This document shows positions 54,053 through 63,039 of a stretch of DNA of 64,000 nt, piece by piece. Location of the stretch: contig CAWJSE010000002.1 in the NCBI GenBank assembly GCA_963845445.1, positions 248,001 to 312,000 on the forward strand, in the 5' to 3' direction. This DNA comes from JABDBL01 sp963845445. GTDB lineage: Bacteria; Cyanobacteriota; Vampirovibrionia; Obscuribacterales; Obscuribacteraceae. The first letter of the stretch is position 1; the number at the start of each line of letters is the position of its first letter. Position numbers and translations under genes: made by a program. The notes under the pieces are model-generated. The model searched no databases and had not been told where the DNA came from. It was given only the letters and a program-made list of their open reading frames with translations.

Positions 54053-54496
54053 TTAATCGAATGAATAACCGGCAAAGAAAATTTCTGAGGGTTTGTCATT
54101 CTTATAGACAATAATATAGATGGCCTGACCGCGTTCAATATCTTCAAAAAGATCATAATTTTTAGAGATCATTTCTCGGGTCGGTTTATCGGTGCCGAAG
54201 TGCTCAATCAGCTCTTCTTTACTTAAAGGGCAGGCAACGCCGTAATCCGGAGTGGTGCCTATACGTTCTATATCTAGTATTGAGCGCGTGCCGTCAGCGT
54301 CAGCATCTGTCTGCGCTTCATCTATAGTAGCGTGCTGAGCGCCAGGAGCAGCTGCATTTGGCTGCTTGCCTTGATGAGGAAAGGGCATGACCGGATTATA
54401 GCGGCCTGCTTTAAACTCGCGCTGTCTTAATTCTTGCAGAGCTGCATTTATATCTTCTTGGTATGCCGTAAAATAATCCCAAGGTTCTCCACCCAT
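54053..54496 (-). CDS. Hypothetical protein
   Basis: 147-residue acidic protein of unknown family. The N-terminus is helical (YFTAYQEDINAALQELRQRE), followed by an Ala/Pro/Gln-rich linker and a C-terminal part with strand-like segments (QAIYIIVYKNDKPSEIFFAG). No signal or membrane helix. The start at 54496 is set by GGAGGG four bases upstream; an ATG four codons earlier (54508) overlaps that site. Convergent with the Clp-N gene and divergent from sepF. Confidence 0.72.
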   Translation of the reverse strand: MGGEPWDYFTAYQEDINAALQELRQREFKAGRYNPVMPFPHQGKQPNAAAPGAQHATIDEAQTDADADGTRSILDIERIGTTPDYGVACPLSKEELIEHFGTDKPTREMISKNYDLFEDIERGQAIYIIVYKNDKPSEIFFAGYSFD

Positions 54497-54729
54497 AATA
54501 CCCTCCAATTTAGACGAGTGCTTTATTGTCTGAAAAGTTTAGCAGTTCTCTTATAAATAGAAATACAGAGGCGATATAATTCCTTGTACAATTTTCTAGC
54601 TAACAAGGATTAAAAGTATTTGCCTAATTGGGGGGCACCATATATAATGACATGCACAATATAAAATGCCTTTAATCAAAAGATGGCACTATACGGAAAC
54701 ACCATTACTAGAGTATGAGCAGGAGAATT

Positions 54730-55239
54730 ATGTTTGACGATTTTAACGATAACCAAGAGATCAGCGCTGGAAAAGCTCTAAAATCTTCTACAACATCTAC
54801 AGACAATACTGTTGATTTATTCCCAGCCCTTGCCGATAAGCGAATGCAGCCTATTAATTCAATCAGGCAACCTGTGCAACCAAAGCAAGGTACTCAGATT
54901 TCTGTGTTTAACCCAATCACTTTTGATGAGGCACTAGATATAGTGGAGTGCTTGCGCGGCAGAGCAGCTACAACTATTACTCTTGATAACATGAAAAAAG
55001 TAGATGCTCACCGCTTGGTCGATTTTGTGGCCGGCGCTTCAAGCGCTTTACAAGGCAATTTCCATAAATTGAGCGAACAAGTATATTTGTTCTGCCCAGC
55101 CAATATCAAAATATCCGTGCCTACAAAAGTCACAGGCAATCCAACATTTCCCGAGCTCAACAAACCGCTAGACTTTTTATATCCACAAGATATTCAAAGT
55201 ATGAAAACTTGGTCTTCAAGTGTCAAATTTTCAAACTAG
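54730..55239 (+). CDS. sepF: Cell division protein SepF
   Basis: SepF, which binds FtsZ and the membrane to align the division septum; in bacteria lacking FtsA, such as cyanobacteria, it is the main membrane anchor of the Z ring. The 169-residue protein has a polar disordered linker (residues 20-60) and the C-terminal SepF domain from about 65 with FDEALDIVECLRG, RLVDFVAGASSALQGN and YLFCPANIKIS. The ATG at 54730 is preferred because AGGAG is four bases upstream; one at 54715 would add five residues. A strong terminator follows at 55404. Confidence 0.92.
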   Translation: MFDDFNDNQEISAGKALKSSTTSTDNTVDLFPALADKRMQPINSIRQPVQPKQGTQISVFNPITFDEALDIVECLRGRAATTITLDNMKKVDAHRLVDFVAGASSALQGNFHKLSEQVYLFCPANIKISVPTKVTGNPTFPELNKPLDFLYPQDIQSMKTWSSSVKFSN

Positions 55240-55390
55240 GAAATTAAACTAATTTCAGCTTACAGCCTTGCTGGGTTTTGACAGACGTGCTTCAAGTTTT
55301 TTAACAGCCATACTAATTCGACGCTGATATTATTGATTCAATAGGAGTGCAAGGTAATTAATTTTGCTAAGCACTGGGTTTCCTCCTTAC

Positions 55391-55628
55391 CTAATCCACC
55401 ACCAGTACTTCCTTCTCGCCCTTTTCCGGAGAAGGAAGTACTTTTTTGTGGCTGGCAATCACCAAGTTGTTAAGCGGCATGAATTGGCCCAAATGATCTG
55501 CTGAATAGATCTGAGCTTTAATAATGTCAAGCTGCCATTTGCCGTTTCTGCAATTACTTTTTCTTCGTACGCAATGGCCAGTGGCCCGGGCTTTGCCTAT
55601 TTCTAGGTCAACTACCCTCGTACTAAAG
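55391..55628 (-). other. Orphan open frame downstream of rnj, possible gene remnant
   Basis: On the reverse strand, 79 codons are open from just after a TGA at 55631-55633 to a TAG at 55391, and the encoded sequence has protein-like composition (VDLEIGKARATGHCVRRK; QLDIIKAQIYSADHLGQ; LNNLVIASHKKVL). There is no ATG, GTG or TTG near the beginning; the first ATG would leave only 29 residues. It may be the tail of a decayed gene or chance. With the terminator it fills most of the 399-base gene-free stretch between sepF and rnj. Confidence 0.25.
55404..55447 (+). terminator. Strong intrinsic terminator after sepF
   Basis: AGTACTTCCTTCTC pairs perfectly with GAGAAGGAAGTACT (14 bp) across an 11-base loop, directly followed by TTTTTT on the plus strand. 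This is a textbook Rho-independent terminator for sepF transcription. On the reverse strand the hairpin lacks a T run, so it would end rnj transcripts poorly. Confidence 0.85.
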
Positions 55629-55638
55629 TTTCAGCCCT

Positions 55639-57363
55639 TTAATGATCAGCTTTACCAGGAGATGTTTTCTGTGAACTTGGCACTTTCGACTTTCCAAGCT
55701 CATGCATTTGGTGCCAAATTACTTGGACAAGAGGCTGTATTTCGTATTCTTGATTGAGATAATTTTTGACTGCTTCCTGAATATAAGTTTGAAAGTGAAT
55801 CTTCTTATCATCAGCTTGCTTGTATTTTTCTACCGCTCGTTTAATTTCACTTTCAACCGCCTTACTAATTTTATCCGCCTTGTCCGTCAAAATTAGCCCT
55901 TTTTGCGTACAGTCGAAAGACAATAATTTGCTGCAGTCTGCGCTTGTAGTTATAGCTATCGTTATTGCACCGTCTTTAACTATTTCAAGCCTTTCACCTA
56001 ATATAGTTTCATCAATTTCCCAGGCTCTTGATGAATCAATTAACACTATACCAGCTTGTACTTTTTCACCGAGTTTGCCACTATCTTTGGTGAGTGTTAA
56101 AACGTCACCGTTTGCCATAACGAATGTATTTTCAGCTGCCACTCCACATTGATTAGCTAACTCTGTATGCTTGACCAACATACGATATTCGCCATGTATG
56201 GGGACAAAAAACTTAGGCTGGCAAATATTGAGCATAAGCTTTTGTTCTTCCTGGCAGGCATGACCAGACACGTGAACTCCGGCATCTTTGCCATAAATGA
56301 CATTTGCTCCTCTGAGTGCTAAAGCATTAATGGTATTAGCTACCGAACGCTCATTACCAGGTATGGGTGTAGCTGAAAAAATAACGGTATCACCTGCGAT
56401 TACTTTGATATGCTTGTGTGAATCATGAGCAATGCGAGTTAATGCCGACAAAGGCTCACCCTGACTGCCCGTAGTTAAAATTACCACTTTAGCCGCAGGC
56501 AACTGTTTTACTTCGTCTACATTGATGATCAATCCGTCAGGATATTTCATATAGCCAAGTTGGCGAGCCAGGTCAGCTATATTGAGCATTGAGCGTCCCA
56601 AAATAGCTACCTGTCTGTCATACTGCATAGCCGCTTGCAAAATTTGCTTTATACGATGCATATTACTAGCAAAAGTAGTCACAATGATGCGACCGGGAGC
56701 ATTGGCAAAAACTTCACTCAGTTTTTTCCAAACCGTTTTTTCGGAAGGAGTAAAACCAGCTCTCTCAGTATTTGTACTATCACTCATCAGCAATAATATC
56801 CCTTCTTCGGCAGCTGCAGTGAGTGTAGCAATATCGTATAATTCACCATCAACAGGCGTAAAATCAAACTTAAAGTCGCCTGTATGTACAATATTGCCGA
56901 TTGGTGTTCGTATAACAAGACTAAACGAATCAGCTATTGAATGTGTACAACGAACAAATTCAACATTAAAACAACCGATTTGTACTCTTTGACGGGGATG
57001 GACTTTATGTAATGTCGCTGCTCCAGTTAAGCCGAATTCTTTTAACTTACTCTCCAAAATTCCTAAAGCCAGGGCGGGTCCATAAATGTCTTTTACCGAA
57101 ACATGCTTCAGTAAATAAGGTATGCCACCAATATGATCTTCATGTCCATGTGTAATGGTCAGAGCTTTGACATGTTTTTGATTTTCAATTAGATAAGTTA
57201 GATCTGGTAAAACCAAATCAACTCCCGGCATATCCTCATCAGGAAACCCAAGCCCAGCATCAACAAGCATAATGTCATCGCCACAGCCTATAGCCATAGT
57301 GTTCTTGCCGATTTCACCTAAGCCGCCTAGTGGTATTACTTTGACAGTTGTTTTATCTGTCAT
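55639..57363 (-). CDS. rnj: Ribonuclease J
   Basis: RNase J, a metallo-beta-lactamase/beta-CASP ribonuclease with 5'-3' exo- and endonuclease action in mRNA turnover. The zinc motif HGHEDHIGG (His72, His74, Asp76, His77) is in the N-terminal half, with LVDAGLGFPDEDMPGVD before it, FVPIHGEYRML in the second half, and a C-terminal domain. Length 574 is normal. Its start overlaps the dapA stop by four bases. The order asd-dapA-rnj is typical of cyanobacteria. Confidence 0.95.
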   Translation of the reverse strand: MTDKTTVKVIPLGGLGEIGKNTMAIGCGDDIMLVDAGLGFPDEDMPGVDLVLPDLTYLIENQKHVKALTITHGHEDHIGGIPYLLKHVSVKDIYGPALALGILESKLKEFGLTGAATLHKVHPRQRVQIGCFNVEFVRCTHSIADSFSLVIRTPIGNIVHTGDFKFDFTPVDGELYDIATLTAAAEEGILLLMSDSTNTERAGFTPSEKTVWKKLSEVFANAPGRIIVTTFASNMHRIKQILQAAMQYDRQVAILGRSMLNIADLARQLGYMKYPDGLIINVDEVKQLPAAKVVILTTGSQGEPLSALTRIAHDSHKHIKVIAGDTVIFSATPIPGNERSVANTINALALRGANVIYGKDAGVHVSGHACQEEQKLMLNICQPKFFVPIHGEYRMLVKHTELANQCGVAAENTFVMANGDVLTLTKDSGKLGEKVQAGIVLIDSSRAWEIDETILGERLEIVKDGAITIAITTSADCSKLLSFDCTQKGLILTDKADKISKAVESEIKRAVEKYKQADDKKIHFQTYIQEAVKNYLNQEYEIQPLVQVIWHQMHELGKSKVPSSQKTSPGKADH

Positions 57364-58286
57364 ACTACCAGTGCAGTTTTGGGTGTGTCGATGGGGGTAT
57401 TCTTCATTATGGCTTCTAGCTTGGATTTCTCAGCATCTGTTAAAGGAATAAGGGGCAAGCGCAGAATTTCCTGGCACAATCCCATTTTAGAAAGAGCATA
57501 CTTTATACATGTGGGGTTAGGAGCAGCAAATATTCCTTTGAAGAATGGCAGGCATTCATAATGAATTTTTCTTGCTTGGTCATAATCACCTTTAAAGAAA
57601 GAGTTAAGCATAGCCTTAATTCGCGTTCCCACCAAATGACTGGCCACACTAATTATGCCTGTTGCGCCAACTGACAGATAAGGCAAAGTAAGAGGATCAT
57701 CACCTGAATAGATCCAGAAAGTTTTGCTATTAACCTTGGCTGCAATGTCGATTGCCTGATCAACGTTACCGGTTGAATCTTTTAAGGCAATAATATTTTT
57801 GCAAGTATCAACTAGCTCTAGTGTAGTCTCAACTGTCATATTGATACCAGTTCTGCCGGGAATGTTATAAAGGATAATTGGCAGACTAGTATTTTTTGCC
57901 ACTGCTTGAAAGTGCTTTATCAAGCCGCCTTGTGAAGGCTTATTGTAATAAGGAACTACCATAAGTAGCCCGTCAACTCCAACTTGTTCTGCATCATGGC
58001 TATATTTAATAGTTGTAGCTGTCGAATTGCTACCTACACCAGCAATAATTTTTGCTTTGCCTTTGGCCTTGTCTTTAACTAAAGCAAACAGTTCGTTTTG
58101 CTCTGATTCATCTAAAGTAGGGCTCTCACCGGTTGTGCCGGCAACTACCAAAGATTCAGTGCCAGTAGCAATTAAATGATTGATAATACCTTCAGTAGCT
58201 TTTAAATCCAAACTATAATCGGGTTTGAATGGCGTGACCATAGCAGTTATAAGCGAACCAAATGGACTATTTTTATTTTGAATCAT
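57360..58286 (-). CDS. dapA: 4-hydroxy-tetrahydrodipicolinate synthase
   Basis: DapA condenses pyruvate with aspartate semialdehyde in diaminopimelate and lysine synthesis, needed for peptidoglycan. The Schiff-base Lys is in NIIALKDSTG, the Tyr of the active-site triad is in ILYNIPGRTG, and GTTGESPTL binds the substrate. The ATG at 58286 is chosen, with AGGAG eight bases before it; an in-frame TTG at 58292 lies nearer the ribosome binding site but is less usual. Length 308. It follows asd by about 20 bases and its stop overlaps the rnj start. Confidence 0.95.
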   Translation of the reverse strand: MIQNKNSPFGSLITAMVTPFKPDYSLDLKATEGIINHLIATGTESLVVAGTTGESPTLDESEQNELFALVKDKAKGKAKIIAGVGSNSTATTIKYSHDAEQVGVDGLLMVVPYYNKPSQGGLIKHFQAVAKNTSLPIILYNIPGRTGINMTVETTLELVDTCKNIIALKDSTGNVDQAIDIAAKVNSKTFWIYSGDDPLTLPYLSVGATGIISVASHLVGTRIKAMLNSFFKGDYDQARKIHYECLPFFKGIFAAPNPTCIKYALSKMGLCQEILRLPLIPLTDAEKSKLEAIMKNTPIDTPKTALVV

Positions 58287-58306
58287 CCTCAATTCTCCTA
58301 AAAGGC

Positions 58307-59356
58307 CTAGCTGGCTACTGGTTGCCTCAATAATTTATGCTCAAGCAAATATTCTGCGATGCGAATGGCATTCAACGCTGCACCAATACGCAGATTGTCA
58401 GCTACAACCCACATGTGCAATGCATTTGGCGATGAATTATCTTTGCGAATGCGCCCAATATAAACTGGATCTTTACCAGCGCAATCAATGGGGGTTGGAT
58501 AAATATTTTCTTCTGGCTTATCCCATACTTCAATCATATCGCTTGCTGCCAGAGCTTGCCGAGCTTGCTCGACCGTAATGGGTCTAGCAAACTCAATTAA
58601 AACAGATTCGCTATGCCCAATTGAAACAGGCACACGCACTGCTGTACAAGTAATGGCTAATTCAGGTAAGTCTAATATTTTTCTTGTCTCTTCTATTAAC
58701 TTTTCTTCCTCTTTTGTATAGCCATCTTGATTGAATTTGTCTATATGCGGAATTAAATTAAAAGCAATGGGCTTGATGAATACTTTAGGCTCTATCTTTT
58801 GGCCATGCATAAGGCTATGTGTTTGCATTTCAAGCTCTTCCACAGCGTCACTACCCGCCCCGCTTACCGACTGATAAGTAGATGCTATGACACGGGTAAT
58901 TCCGGCTAAATCATGCAAAACTTTTAAAGGAACAACTAATTGCGCAGTTGAACAATTAGGACTGGCAATTATGCCTTTATGATTATGCATAGCGCTATCG
59001 TTTACTCCTGGCACCACCAACGGTACTGAAGGCACCATACGAAAAGTGCTGGATTTATCTATAACCACTGCCCCAGCATCGACAGCAGCAGGAGCAAGAT
59101 CTTTAATTATTGCACCAGCAGCAGAAAACACTATATCAATGTTTCTAAATGAATCTTTTGTGGCCACCTCAACTGGATGTTCTTTATTTCTAAATTTAAC
59201 TGTAGAGCCTTTTGAGCGCGCACTGGCTAAAAGCTTAAATTGTCCAATAGGAAAATTGCATTCCTCTAATATCTTCAATAATTCTTTGCCAACTATTCCT
59301 GTGGCACCAAGAATTGCTAGATTTACCGGTCTTTTTCCATTAGTTGTGGTGGACAT
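58307..59356 (-). CDS. asd: Aspartate-semialdehyde dehydrogenase
   Basis: NADPH-dependent aspartate-semialdehyde dehydrogenase, converting aspartyl phosphate to the semialdehyde used by DapA. The Rossmann loop GATGIVGKELL is near residues 18-28, the active-site Cys is in ASPNCSTAQL (~135) and the later catalytic His region is VPVSIGHSESV. Length 349 is typical. It lies between dapB (six-base gap upstream) and dapA, all reverse strand. Confidence 0.96.
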   Translation of the reverse strand: MSTTTNGKRPVNLAILGATGIVGKELLKILEECNFPIGQFKLLASARSKGSTVKFRNKEHPVEVATKDSFRNIDIVFSAAGAIIKDLAPAAVDAGAVVIDKSSTFRMVPSVPLVVPGVNDSAMHNHKGIIASPNCSTAQLVVPLKVLHDLAGITRVIASTYQSVSGAGSDAVEELEMQTHSLMHGQKIEPKVFIKPIAFNLIPHIDKFNQDGYTKEEEKLIEETRKILDLPELAITCTAVRVPVSIGHSESVLIEFARPITVEQARQALAASDMIEVWDKPEENIYPTPIDCAGKDPVYIGRIRKDNSSPNALHMWVVADNLRIGAALNAIRIAEYLLEHKLLRQPVAS

Positions 59357-59362
59357 ATTTTA

Positions 59363-60238
59363 CTATCCTGTAAATTGTTCGATGATACTGTCTAATCCTA
59401 AAACAAACGAATTGCGCTCGTTTACTGATTTAATAGCCAATACAATACCTTGTTCGAAACATTTAGTGTTATGGCTTTCATGGCGTAATGTTAGTAATTC
59501 ACCCTCGCCGGCAAAATAAACATCCTGCTTGGAAAGTATACCAGGAAGGCGCAGCGAATGCACATGTATGCCTGAATCCAGTTTACCCCCACGCGCGCCG
59601 GCTATTAATTCATGCTCTTTTATAGGATTTTCGTTGAAAGTTTGATTGATTTTTGCCCCTTCTTCTCCAATTGCCCAGGCTGTATACATGGCAGTACCAG
59701 AAGGCGCGTCCAGCTTGCCTAATTTATGTGTTTCTACTATTTCAGTGCTTTTAAAAAACTTGCTAGCCTGTCTAGCAAAGCCAATTAGCAATGCAATTCC
59801 TACAGAAAAATTTGGTGCAACCATTGCTCCAATTTTAGCCTTAGTACAGGCTTGTCTTAGTTCTTTCAAATGTTCTTCTGTTAATCCAGTAGCGCCAATT
59901 ACTGGTCTTATATCTTTTTCTAAAGCGGCTATGGCATGCTTAACTGCACTTTCTGCTTCGGTAAAATCAATTAATACATCAGGCTTGCTGCTCAAACCAG
60001 CCAAACAACTATCCAAATCATTACTAACCAGTACTTCTTTGCCATTTTTAAGGGTCACGCCTAAATCTTGCACATTCTTTCCAGCATAGCTGGCCTCCCT
60101 GCGTCCAAAGGCGCCCACCAGCTTAATGGCATCATCTTTATGAATAGCTGCCATCGTTGCTCGTCCCATACGCCCATTTACACCAGCAATAACTAGCGTA
60201 ATAGTTTTTGATTTAGCCGTTTGAGCGACAGAAGCCAA
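59363..60238 (-). CDS. dapB: 4-hydroxy-tetrahydrodipicolinate reductase
   Basis: DapB, the NAD(P)H reductase after DapA in lysine/diaminopimelate synthesis. The nucleotide loop is AGVNGRMGRA near residues 18-27, GATGLTEEHL in the middle, and the substrate-binding segment is KLDAPSGTA, preceded by ETHKLG where many homologues have HHxxK. Length 291 is a little longer than the usual 270, mostly because of an N-terminal extension of about a dozen residues. It is in an operon with dut upstream and asd directly downstream. Confidence 0.94.
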   Translation of the reverse strand: MASVAQTAKSKTITLVIAGVNGRMGRATMAAIHKDDAIKLVGAFGRREASYAGKNVQDLGVTLKNGKEVLVSNDLDSCLAGLSSKPDVLIDFTEAESAVKHAIAALEKDIRPVIGATGLTEEHLKELRQACTKAKIGAMVAPNFSVGIALLIGFARQASKFFKSTEIVETHKLGKLDAPSGTAMYTAWAIGEEGAKINQTFNENPIKEHELIAGARGGKLDSGIHVHSLRLPGILSKQDVYFAGEGELLTLRHESHNTKCFEQGIVLAIKSVNERNSFVLGLDSIIEQFTG

Positions 60239-60268
60239 TGTGTTAATCCTTTAGAGATGCAAATAAGT

Positions 60269-60751
60269 TTACTGAGCAGCAGCGCCATTTGTCTTATTCA
60301 TTATTGTTGTGCGACCAGTCGAGCCAAAACCTCCTACGCCACGCTCTGCTCCGTCGTCTAGTTCTTCTGCTTCTTCAATATGTACTTTTGGTACAGGCAT
60401 GATAACTATTTGCGCCACCCTTTCGCCAGGTTGAAAAGTATAAGCCTCTTTGCCAGCATTCATAGCTAAAACCATTACCTCGCCGCGGTAATCGCTGTCT
60501 ACTGTGCCTACTCCGTTAGATAAGCATATGCCGGCTTTATCCGCTAAACCAGATCTGGCCCTTACTTGACCTTCATAGCCTTCTGGAATCTCAACCGCTA
60601 TTCCAGTAGGTATGCGTGTACGTTCCCCAGCTGCCAAGGTTAAAGGTTTATCAATTGCTGCTGTCAAATCTAGACCCGCAGAGCCCCCAGTTGCATACTG
60701 TGGCAAAGCTTTAGCATGAGGTAAACGCTTGATTTTCAAAGTAACTGTCAC
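60269..60751 (-). CDS. dut: Deoxyuridine triphosphatase
   Basis: Trimeric dUTPase, converting dUTP to dUMP to keep uracil out of DNA and supply thymidylate synthesis. All five motifs are recognisable: AGLDLTAA, ARSGLADKAGI, GVGTVDSDYRGE, ERVAQIVIMP and the C-terminal GFGSTG. Length 160 is slightly longer than average because of about 10 residues after motif 5 (NKTNGAAAQ). It heads the reverse-strand run dut-dapB-asd-dapA-rnj. Confidence 0.96.
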   Translation of the reverse strand: MTVTLKIKRLPHAKALPQYATGGSAGLDLTAAIDKPLTLAAGERTRIPTGIAVEIPEGYEGQVRARSGLADKAGICLSNGVGTVDSDYRGEVMVLAMNAGKEAYTFQPGERVAQIVIMPVPKVHIEEAEELDDGAERGVGGFGSTGRTTIMNKTNGAAAQ

Positions 60752-60943
60752 GGTAACCTGCCTTTAATAGAAGAGGAATAGGGATCGCGGCTATATAATG
60801 CCCAACTGGAATAATTGTACAGAAAAAATTGCACTCAGCCAAGATAAGTCCTAAACTAAGTCTCAATTCTGTAGCATATTCGCCTTGTCCTGGATAAACT
60901 CAACAGCGGTAATAGAAGATTAGCGAACGGAGATACTTGAACT

Positions 60944-61405
60944 ATGGTTTTTGAGATCAAGCGATCAATCCTGGTCTTTTTAGCAATATTCGCTGCTATT
61001 CTGATTGTTGTTTTAATGATATCGGTTATGCAGCCAATGAATAATTTGATTCAGCTTACCGGCCCCAATACTTTGCACAATGAAATTGAAACGCAGGTCA
61101 TGATTGTCAGTTGTTTGGCGATTGGACTCAACATTTTTGCAGTTGCATGCCTTATCCTTGTCATTTCTAGATTATTTTACCTTGCCTGGAAAGCAGAAGT
61201 GACCGACAAAGGTATTGTTCTGAGCACTCTTACAAAAACCTACAATTTGAACTGGTCTGATATTTTAGAAATTAAGAAAGTGAAGCTTGGAGATTATCTA
61301 ATTATTTCTCGCCAGGGACACGTCATCCGCATAATAAAAAAACTTGATCCCCAACAATTGCTGTTCAAGCAAATTGCATCTTATATCCCTATAAAATCTG
61401 AGTAA
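60944..61405 (+). CDS. Membrane protein with PH-like C-terminal domain
   Basis: 153-residue protein with two membrane helices (residues 8-29, ILVFLAIFAAILIVVLMISV; 50-72, IVSCLAIGLNIFAVACLILV) and a C-terminal segment whose pattern (EVTDKGIVLSTLTKTYNLNW followed by SDILEIKKVKLGDYLIIS) recalls bacterial PH (YdbS/YdbT-like) domains. Function unknown. The PH comparison is a pattern impression. Convergent with hipA; only 16 bases separate the ends. Confidence 0.65.
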   Translation: MVFEIKRSILVFLAIFAAILIVVLMISVMQPMNNLIQLTGPNTLHNEIETQVMIVSCLAIGLNIFAVACLILVISRLFYLAWKAEVTDKGIVLSTLTKTYNLNWSDILEIKKVKLGDYLIISRQGHVIRIIKKLDPQQLLFKQIASYIPIKSE

Positions 61406-61421
61406 TCAATCATTTTTGGAT

Positions 61422-62681
61422 TTATTGCCTATCAAATCTTTTTAAAGTTCGGCTGATGTGCTTATCAAAGAACTGGATCATCTCATCAATTACCGGGTCA
61501 AATAATTTTGTCTCTTTCATTTGTGCTCTTTCAATTTCGACAGCTGCCATAATATCTGCTGCTTGCTTATATATAATTTCTCTCAACGCCGGATAAGAAT
61601 ATGCAATATCTTTGGCTTCTCGCTCCCAATGGCGAGGATAGATTTTGTCTACTTCATAATAGCCACCGAGTTTCATAGCCATTTTTTTGGCCAAATTATC
61701 ATAAATACTTGTACAAAGAACATCATAAACTGGGGCAATCTGCACGGTATTGGCATCATAATGAAGTAGTGAAAAGTTTTTTCCGTGAGCGTCCATATTG
61801 CCTATTAAGTAATTAAAAACCATCAATGAAGCCAATGTATTTCTGTCTTTTACAGGCTGACTGGTATTGCGCAGCAAGTCGAAGCATGCTTTAAAGTCGG
61901 GACCACCATCATTTTGATATTTTTTTGCTGTCACAAATCCTAGCGCCTGACAAAAATCTTCCTGATGTATCCGGCTGACCTTATTGTTTTGAACCAAACG
62001 ATCGTATCTTTCAATTAATAAATAAGGTGTTTTTTCTGCCCAGCGTATCTCCACTTTAGGTACAGTAAGACCGATGCGGGCAGCTATTTTCAAACAAAAA
62101 TATTCATTTTGTACAATGCCATCATAGCCTTTAATACCTGGCTTAAGTATATGAGTGGTTGGACAGCCATTTATTGGCATTGCTATTTTATTCTCAATTA
62201 AACAAACAGCAGCTTTGTCCTGCGCTCCTGCAAGAGAAAGGCGCAGCCCCTCCACGCCTAAAAATAAGGGCTTTTTTGGTAAATCTTGAATATGTTGGTA
62301 AAGCTCGCTTGACGAAAATGTTTTGCCCTTTAGTGGGAAAAGAGTAATTGGTTTACTAATTATTTCTTCTGCCGAATGTAAAGAAACAGCACCGGCACAG
62401 TCATATCCAATTGCTTTAAGCAACGCAAAACTGTTGTAATGGTTTACACCATATCTTTGGCCGATCTTTTTTCGGGCCATCTCGCTTTCAGGTAATAGTC
62501 CTCCAAAGTATGCTTCTGTCCTAGTTTCATCAAAAGATTGCTCTTGAATTTCCATGCCAATGGATAATTTATAAGGCGCTTGCCTCTCATAAGTGAATTG
62601 CACCTTTCCTATTGAGGTCTGCTCCAAGTGCCCAATAGGTTCACCGTACATGTGCACCGATAGCGTTTTTTCGTCTGTCAT
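61422..62681 (-). CDS. hipA: HipA-type toxin, Ser/Thr kinase
   Basis: HipA kinase-toxin, which in Escherichia coli phosphorylates glutamyl-tRNA synthetase and promotes persistence. The 419-residue protein has the N-terminal HipA coupling domain (FGGLLPESEMARKKIG-like region), the ATP-loop segment LSLAGAQDKAAVCL, catalytic motif NMDAHGKNFS (Asp near 309) and the metal motif APVYDVL. The length and motif order match E. coli HipA, so this is probably an active toxin. hipB lies four bases upstream on the same strand, as in the classic operon. Confidence 0.94.
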   Translation of the reverse strand: MTDEKTLSVHMYGEPIGHLEQTSIGKVQFTYERQAPYKLSIGMEIQEQSFDETRTEAYFGGLLPESEMARKKIGQRYGVNHYNSFALLKAIGYDCAGAVSLHSAEEIISKPITLFPLKGKTFSSSELYQHIQDLPKKPLFLGVEGLRLSLAGAQDKAAVCLIENKIAMPINGCPTTHILKPGIKGYDGIVQNEYFCLKIAARIGLTVPKVEIRWAEKTPYLLIERYDRLVQNNKVSRIHQEDFCQALGFVTAKKYQNDGGPDFKACFDLLRNTSQPVKDRNTLASLMVFNYLIGNMDAHGKNFSLLHYDANTVQIAPVYDVLCTSIYDNLAKKMAMKLGGYYEVDKIYPRHWEREAKDIAYSYPALREIIYKQAADIMAAVEIERAQMKETKLFDPVIDEMIQFFDKHISRTLKRFDRQ

Positions 62682-62685
62682 TGTT

Positions 62686-62910
62686 TTAGCCTTTAACTAT
62701 TGCTGGTAAGATAGCTTCTAGCTTGATACCTAACATGGTGGCAACCAATATAGCTTTTTCCAGCTCGCAAGTAGGTTTCCCTTTTTCCAATTCTCGGATA
62801 AAGCGAATACCAGTGCCGCACGCAGCAGCTAAGTCTTTTTGAGTGACATTACTGGCTTTGCGAGTATCTCGAATTAATTTTCCAAAGTCCTTAGAGCTTT
62901 TTAGCGGCAT
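62686..62910 (-). CDS. hipB: HipB-type antitoxin, XRE-family repressor
   Basis: HipB antitoxin and autorepressor, 74 residues, with an XRE helix-turn-helix (VTQKDLAAACGTGIRFIREL, residues 23-42; ELEKGKPT follows) and a short C-terminal tail. It should neutralise HipA and repress the operon by binding palindromic sites upstream. Three such sites are seen at 62919, 62968 and 63017. A reverse-strand TATAAT at 62942-62947 lies between the first two sites. Confidence 0.93.
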   Translation of the reverse strand: MPLKSSKDFGKLIRDTRKASNVTQKDLAAACGTGIRFIRELEKGKPTCELEKAILVATMLGIKLEAILPAIVKG

Positions 62911-62918
62911 GATAATAA

Positions 62919-62930
62919 TCCTGTACGGGA
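62919..62930. promoter_or_regulatory. hipBA operator site 1
   Basis: TCCTGTACGGGA, a near-palindrome of type TCCCGnnCGGGA with two changes from site 3, lies 9 bases from the hipB start and downstream of the -10. It is the first of three similar sites at exact 49-base intervals. HipB binds dyads of this general kind in other bacteria; binding here is inferred. Confidence 0.55.
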
Positions 62931-62941
62931 CGTTTTATTCT

Positions 62942-62947
62942 ATTATA
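62942..62947 (-). promoter_or_regulatory. hipBA promoter -10
   Basis: Perfect TATAAT on the reverse strand between operator sites 1 and 2. The -35 region at the normal distance overlaps operator site 2 and is weak (GGACTA-like), so repressor bound at site 2 would block polymerase. Transcription would begin near 62935, about 25 bases before the hipB start. Confidence 0.5.
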
Positions 62948-62967
62948 CACCAAATTTGGGCAAATAG

Positions 62968-62979
62968 TCCCGCTCGGTA
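62968..62979. promoter_or_regulatory. hipBA operator site 2
   Basis: TCCCGCTCGGTA, differing from the site 3 sequence at two positions, starts exactly 49 bases after site 1. It overlaps the -35 region of the presumed hipBA promoter, the best position for repression. Confidence 0.55.
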
Positions 62980-63016
62980 CTTTCTATGCCTTTTACCCCT
63001 TCTTGCCCACAGATGC

Positions 63017-63028
63017 TCCCGTTCGGGA
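63017..63028. promoter_or_regulatory. hipBA operator site 3
   Basis: TCCCGTTCGGGA, the most symmetric copy (5-base arms about a TT centre), begins exactly 49 bases after site 2 and 11 bases downstream of the hydrolase stop. Its distance from the promoter suggests looping or cooperative binding. Confidence 0.55.
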
Positions 63029-63039
63029 TCTTTTGAATT

